Origin: RUG191 sp045642225
GTDB taxonomy: Bacteria > Bacillota > Clostridia > Lachnospirales > Lachnospiraceae
DNA length: 64,000 nt
Assembly: GCA_045642225.1 (NCBI GenBank)
Contig: JAZUIN010000079.1
Coordinates: forward strand, 1 to 64,000
Reading direction: 5' to 3'
A program made the position numbers and the translations under genes. Position 1 is the stretch's first letter, and each line of letters opens with the position of its first letter. The notes below the pieces were generated by a model. That model made no database searches and was not told the DNA's origin. It saw only the letters and a program-made list of their open reading frames with translations. Positions 63,487-64,000 of this stretch are shown here, piece after piece.

Positions 63487-64000
63487 CTATTTTTCTAATT
63501 CTTGTAATAAAATATACGCACTTTTGCCCAGTAGAGGATGACATGCATTAGGTGCAATTTCGCACAATGGCTCTAATACAAATTGACGATTATGCATATC
63601 AATATGTGGTATATTAAGATCTTGCGTATTTATAATTCTATTGCCAAATAACAAAATATCTAAATCTAATGTTCTTGCTCCCCAACGTTCTTCACGGACA
63701 CGACCTGCTTCATCTTCTATTTCGTTACACAAATCGAGTAACTCTGTAGGAGTATAGAATGTTTCAATTTCTAGTACTGCATTTCTAAAATCATCTTGTT
63801 CAACTTTGCCATAAGGCTTTGTTGTATACAAAGAAGATCCACGAAGATTTCTAATTTTTTCTTTGCTACGAAGCTTGTTAATTGCATCTTCAATATATCC
63901 ATCTTTATTTCCCATATTAGAACCTAGAGAAATGTATGCCTTCTCCCATTTCTTGGTTGTAGATACAAATACATTATCAAACTCAGCTTCTATTGGTGCA
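63487..64000 (-). CDS. folK: FolB-FolK fusion, 5' end outside the window
   Basis: HPPK (FolK) adds pyrophosphate to 6-hydroxymethyl-dihydropterin in folate synthesis. The HPPK body reads YISLGSNMGNK, then RWGARTLDLDILLFG with the catalytic and metal-binding Asp residues, and PHIDMHNRQFVLEPL. Upstream of an internal ATG at 63915 the frame stays open to the window edge and encodes APIEAEFDNVFVSTTKKW, which looks like the C-terminal end of dihydroneopterin aldolase (FolB). So this is the 3' part of a bifunctional folB-folK gene, not a short folK. Confidence 0.9.
   Translation of the reverse strand, partial: APIEAEFDNVFVSTTKKWEKAYISLGSNMGNKDGYIEDAINKLRSKEKIRNLRGSSLYTTKPYGKVEQDDFRNAVLEIETFYTPTELLDLCNEIEDEAGRVREERWGARTLDLDILLFGNRIINTQDLNIPHIDMHNRQFVLEPLCEIAPNACHPLLGKSAYILLQELEK

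Overview
The window is AT-rich and almost fully coding. All 50 genes I accept lie on the minus strand, so transcription runs from high to low coordinates. Gene content and order point to a low-GC Firmicute of class Clostridia, probably Lachnospiraceae or a close relative. The clues are the HlyD-like/YggS/SepF group, the mre-PBP2-minC-rodA-mgsA cluster, an endonuclease-type MutL, Rex, formate-tetrahydrofolate ligase with FolD, NADP-isocitrate dehydrogenase, and an EF-G-like second factor. I see no rRNA, tRNA, CRISPR array, intact insertion sequence or prophage. Strong Shine-Dalgarno sites precede most genes, and several genes start with TTG or GTG.

Layout in transcription order, right to left. 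(1) 64000-60946: a FolB-FolK fusion cut by the window edge, a HAD phosphatase, a CPBP protease and a DUF2974-type lipase, closed by a terminator. (2) 60885-53810: a dicarboxylate/amino-acid symporter with an unusual cytoplasmic N-terminal domain, then an 1820-residue repeat-rich surface protein with a sortase-like tail. (3) 53630-51540: a divergent EF-G-like GTPase with its own promoter and terminator. (4) 51370-45805: leuS, icd and an ABC-F ATPase. (5) 45721-39994: rex, a coiled-coil protein, nnr, alr, a CorC-like protein and a YebC-family regulator, starting from a consensus promoter overlapped by a Rex-type operator. (6) glgA alone, with promoter and terminator. (7) 38242-26215: ftsK, fhs, folD, a zinc-ribbon/TPR protein, rlmH, pdp, phoH, a degenerate PgpH-like protein, ybeY and a DUF3048 protein; its promoter also carries a Rex-like operator. 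(8) A flippase. (9) 24398-7020: a FAD protein, mutS, mutL, miaA, a methionine gamma-lyase-like enzyme, mreB, mreC, mreD, PBP2, minC, rodA, mgsA, a D,D-carboxypeptidase and a P-loop protein. (10) 6962-351: a HlyD-like protein, yggS, sepF, then aroB, lspA, rluD, a membrane-anchored protein and dtd, ending at a strong bidirectional hairpin.

The gene groups make sense together: cell elongation and division (mre, PBP2, rodA, minC, sepF, ftsK), DNA mismatch repair (mutS, mutL), tRNA and rRNA maturation (miaA, rlmH, rluD, ybeY, dtd), one-carbon and folate metabolism (fhs, folD, folBK), and redox or cofactor control (rex, nnr). I did not find a clearly new multi-gene system. The most interesting signals are family members that have lost hallmark residues: MgsA without its catalytic Asp, a PgpH-like protein without the HD pair, an EF-G-like factor with altered G motifs, LeuRS with altered KMSKS and editing motifs, and a MinC without MinD/MinE neighbours. 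Two Rex-type operators, the surface repeat protein and the symporter's extra domain are also worth attention.
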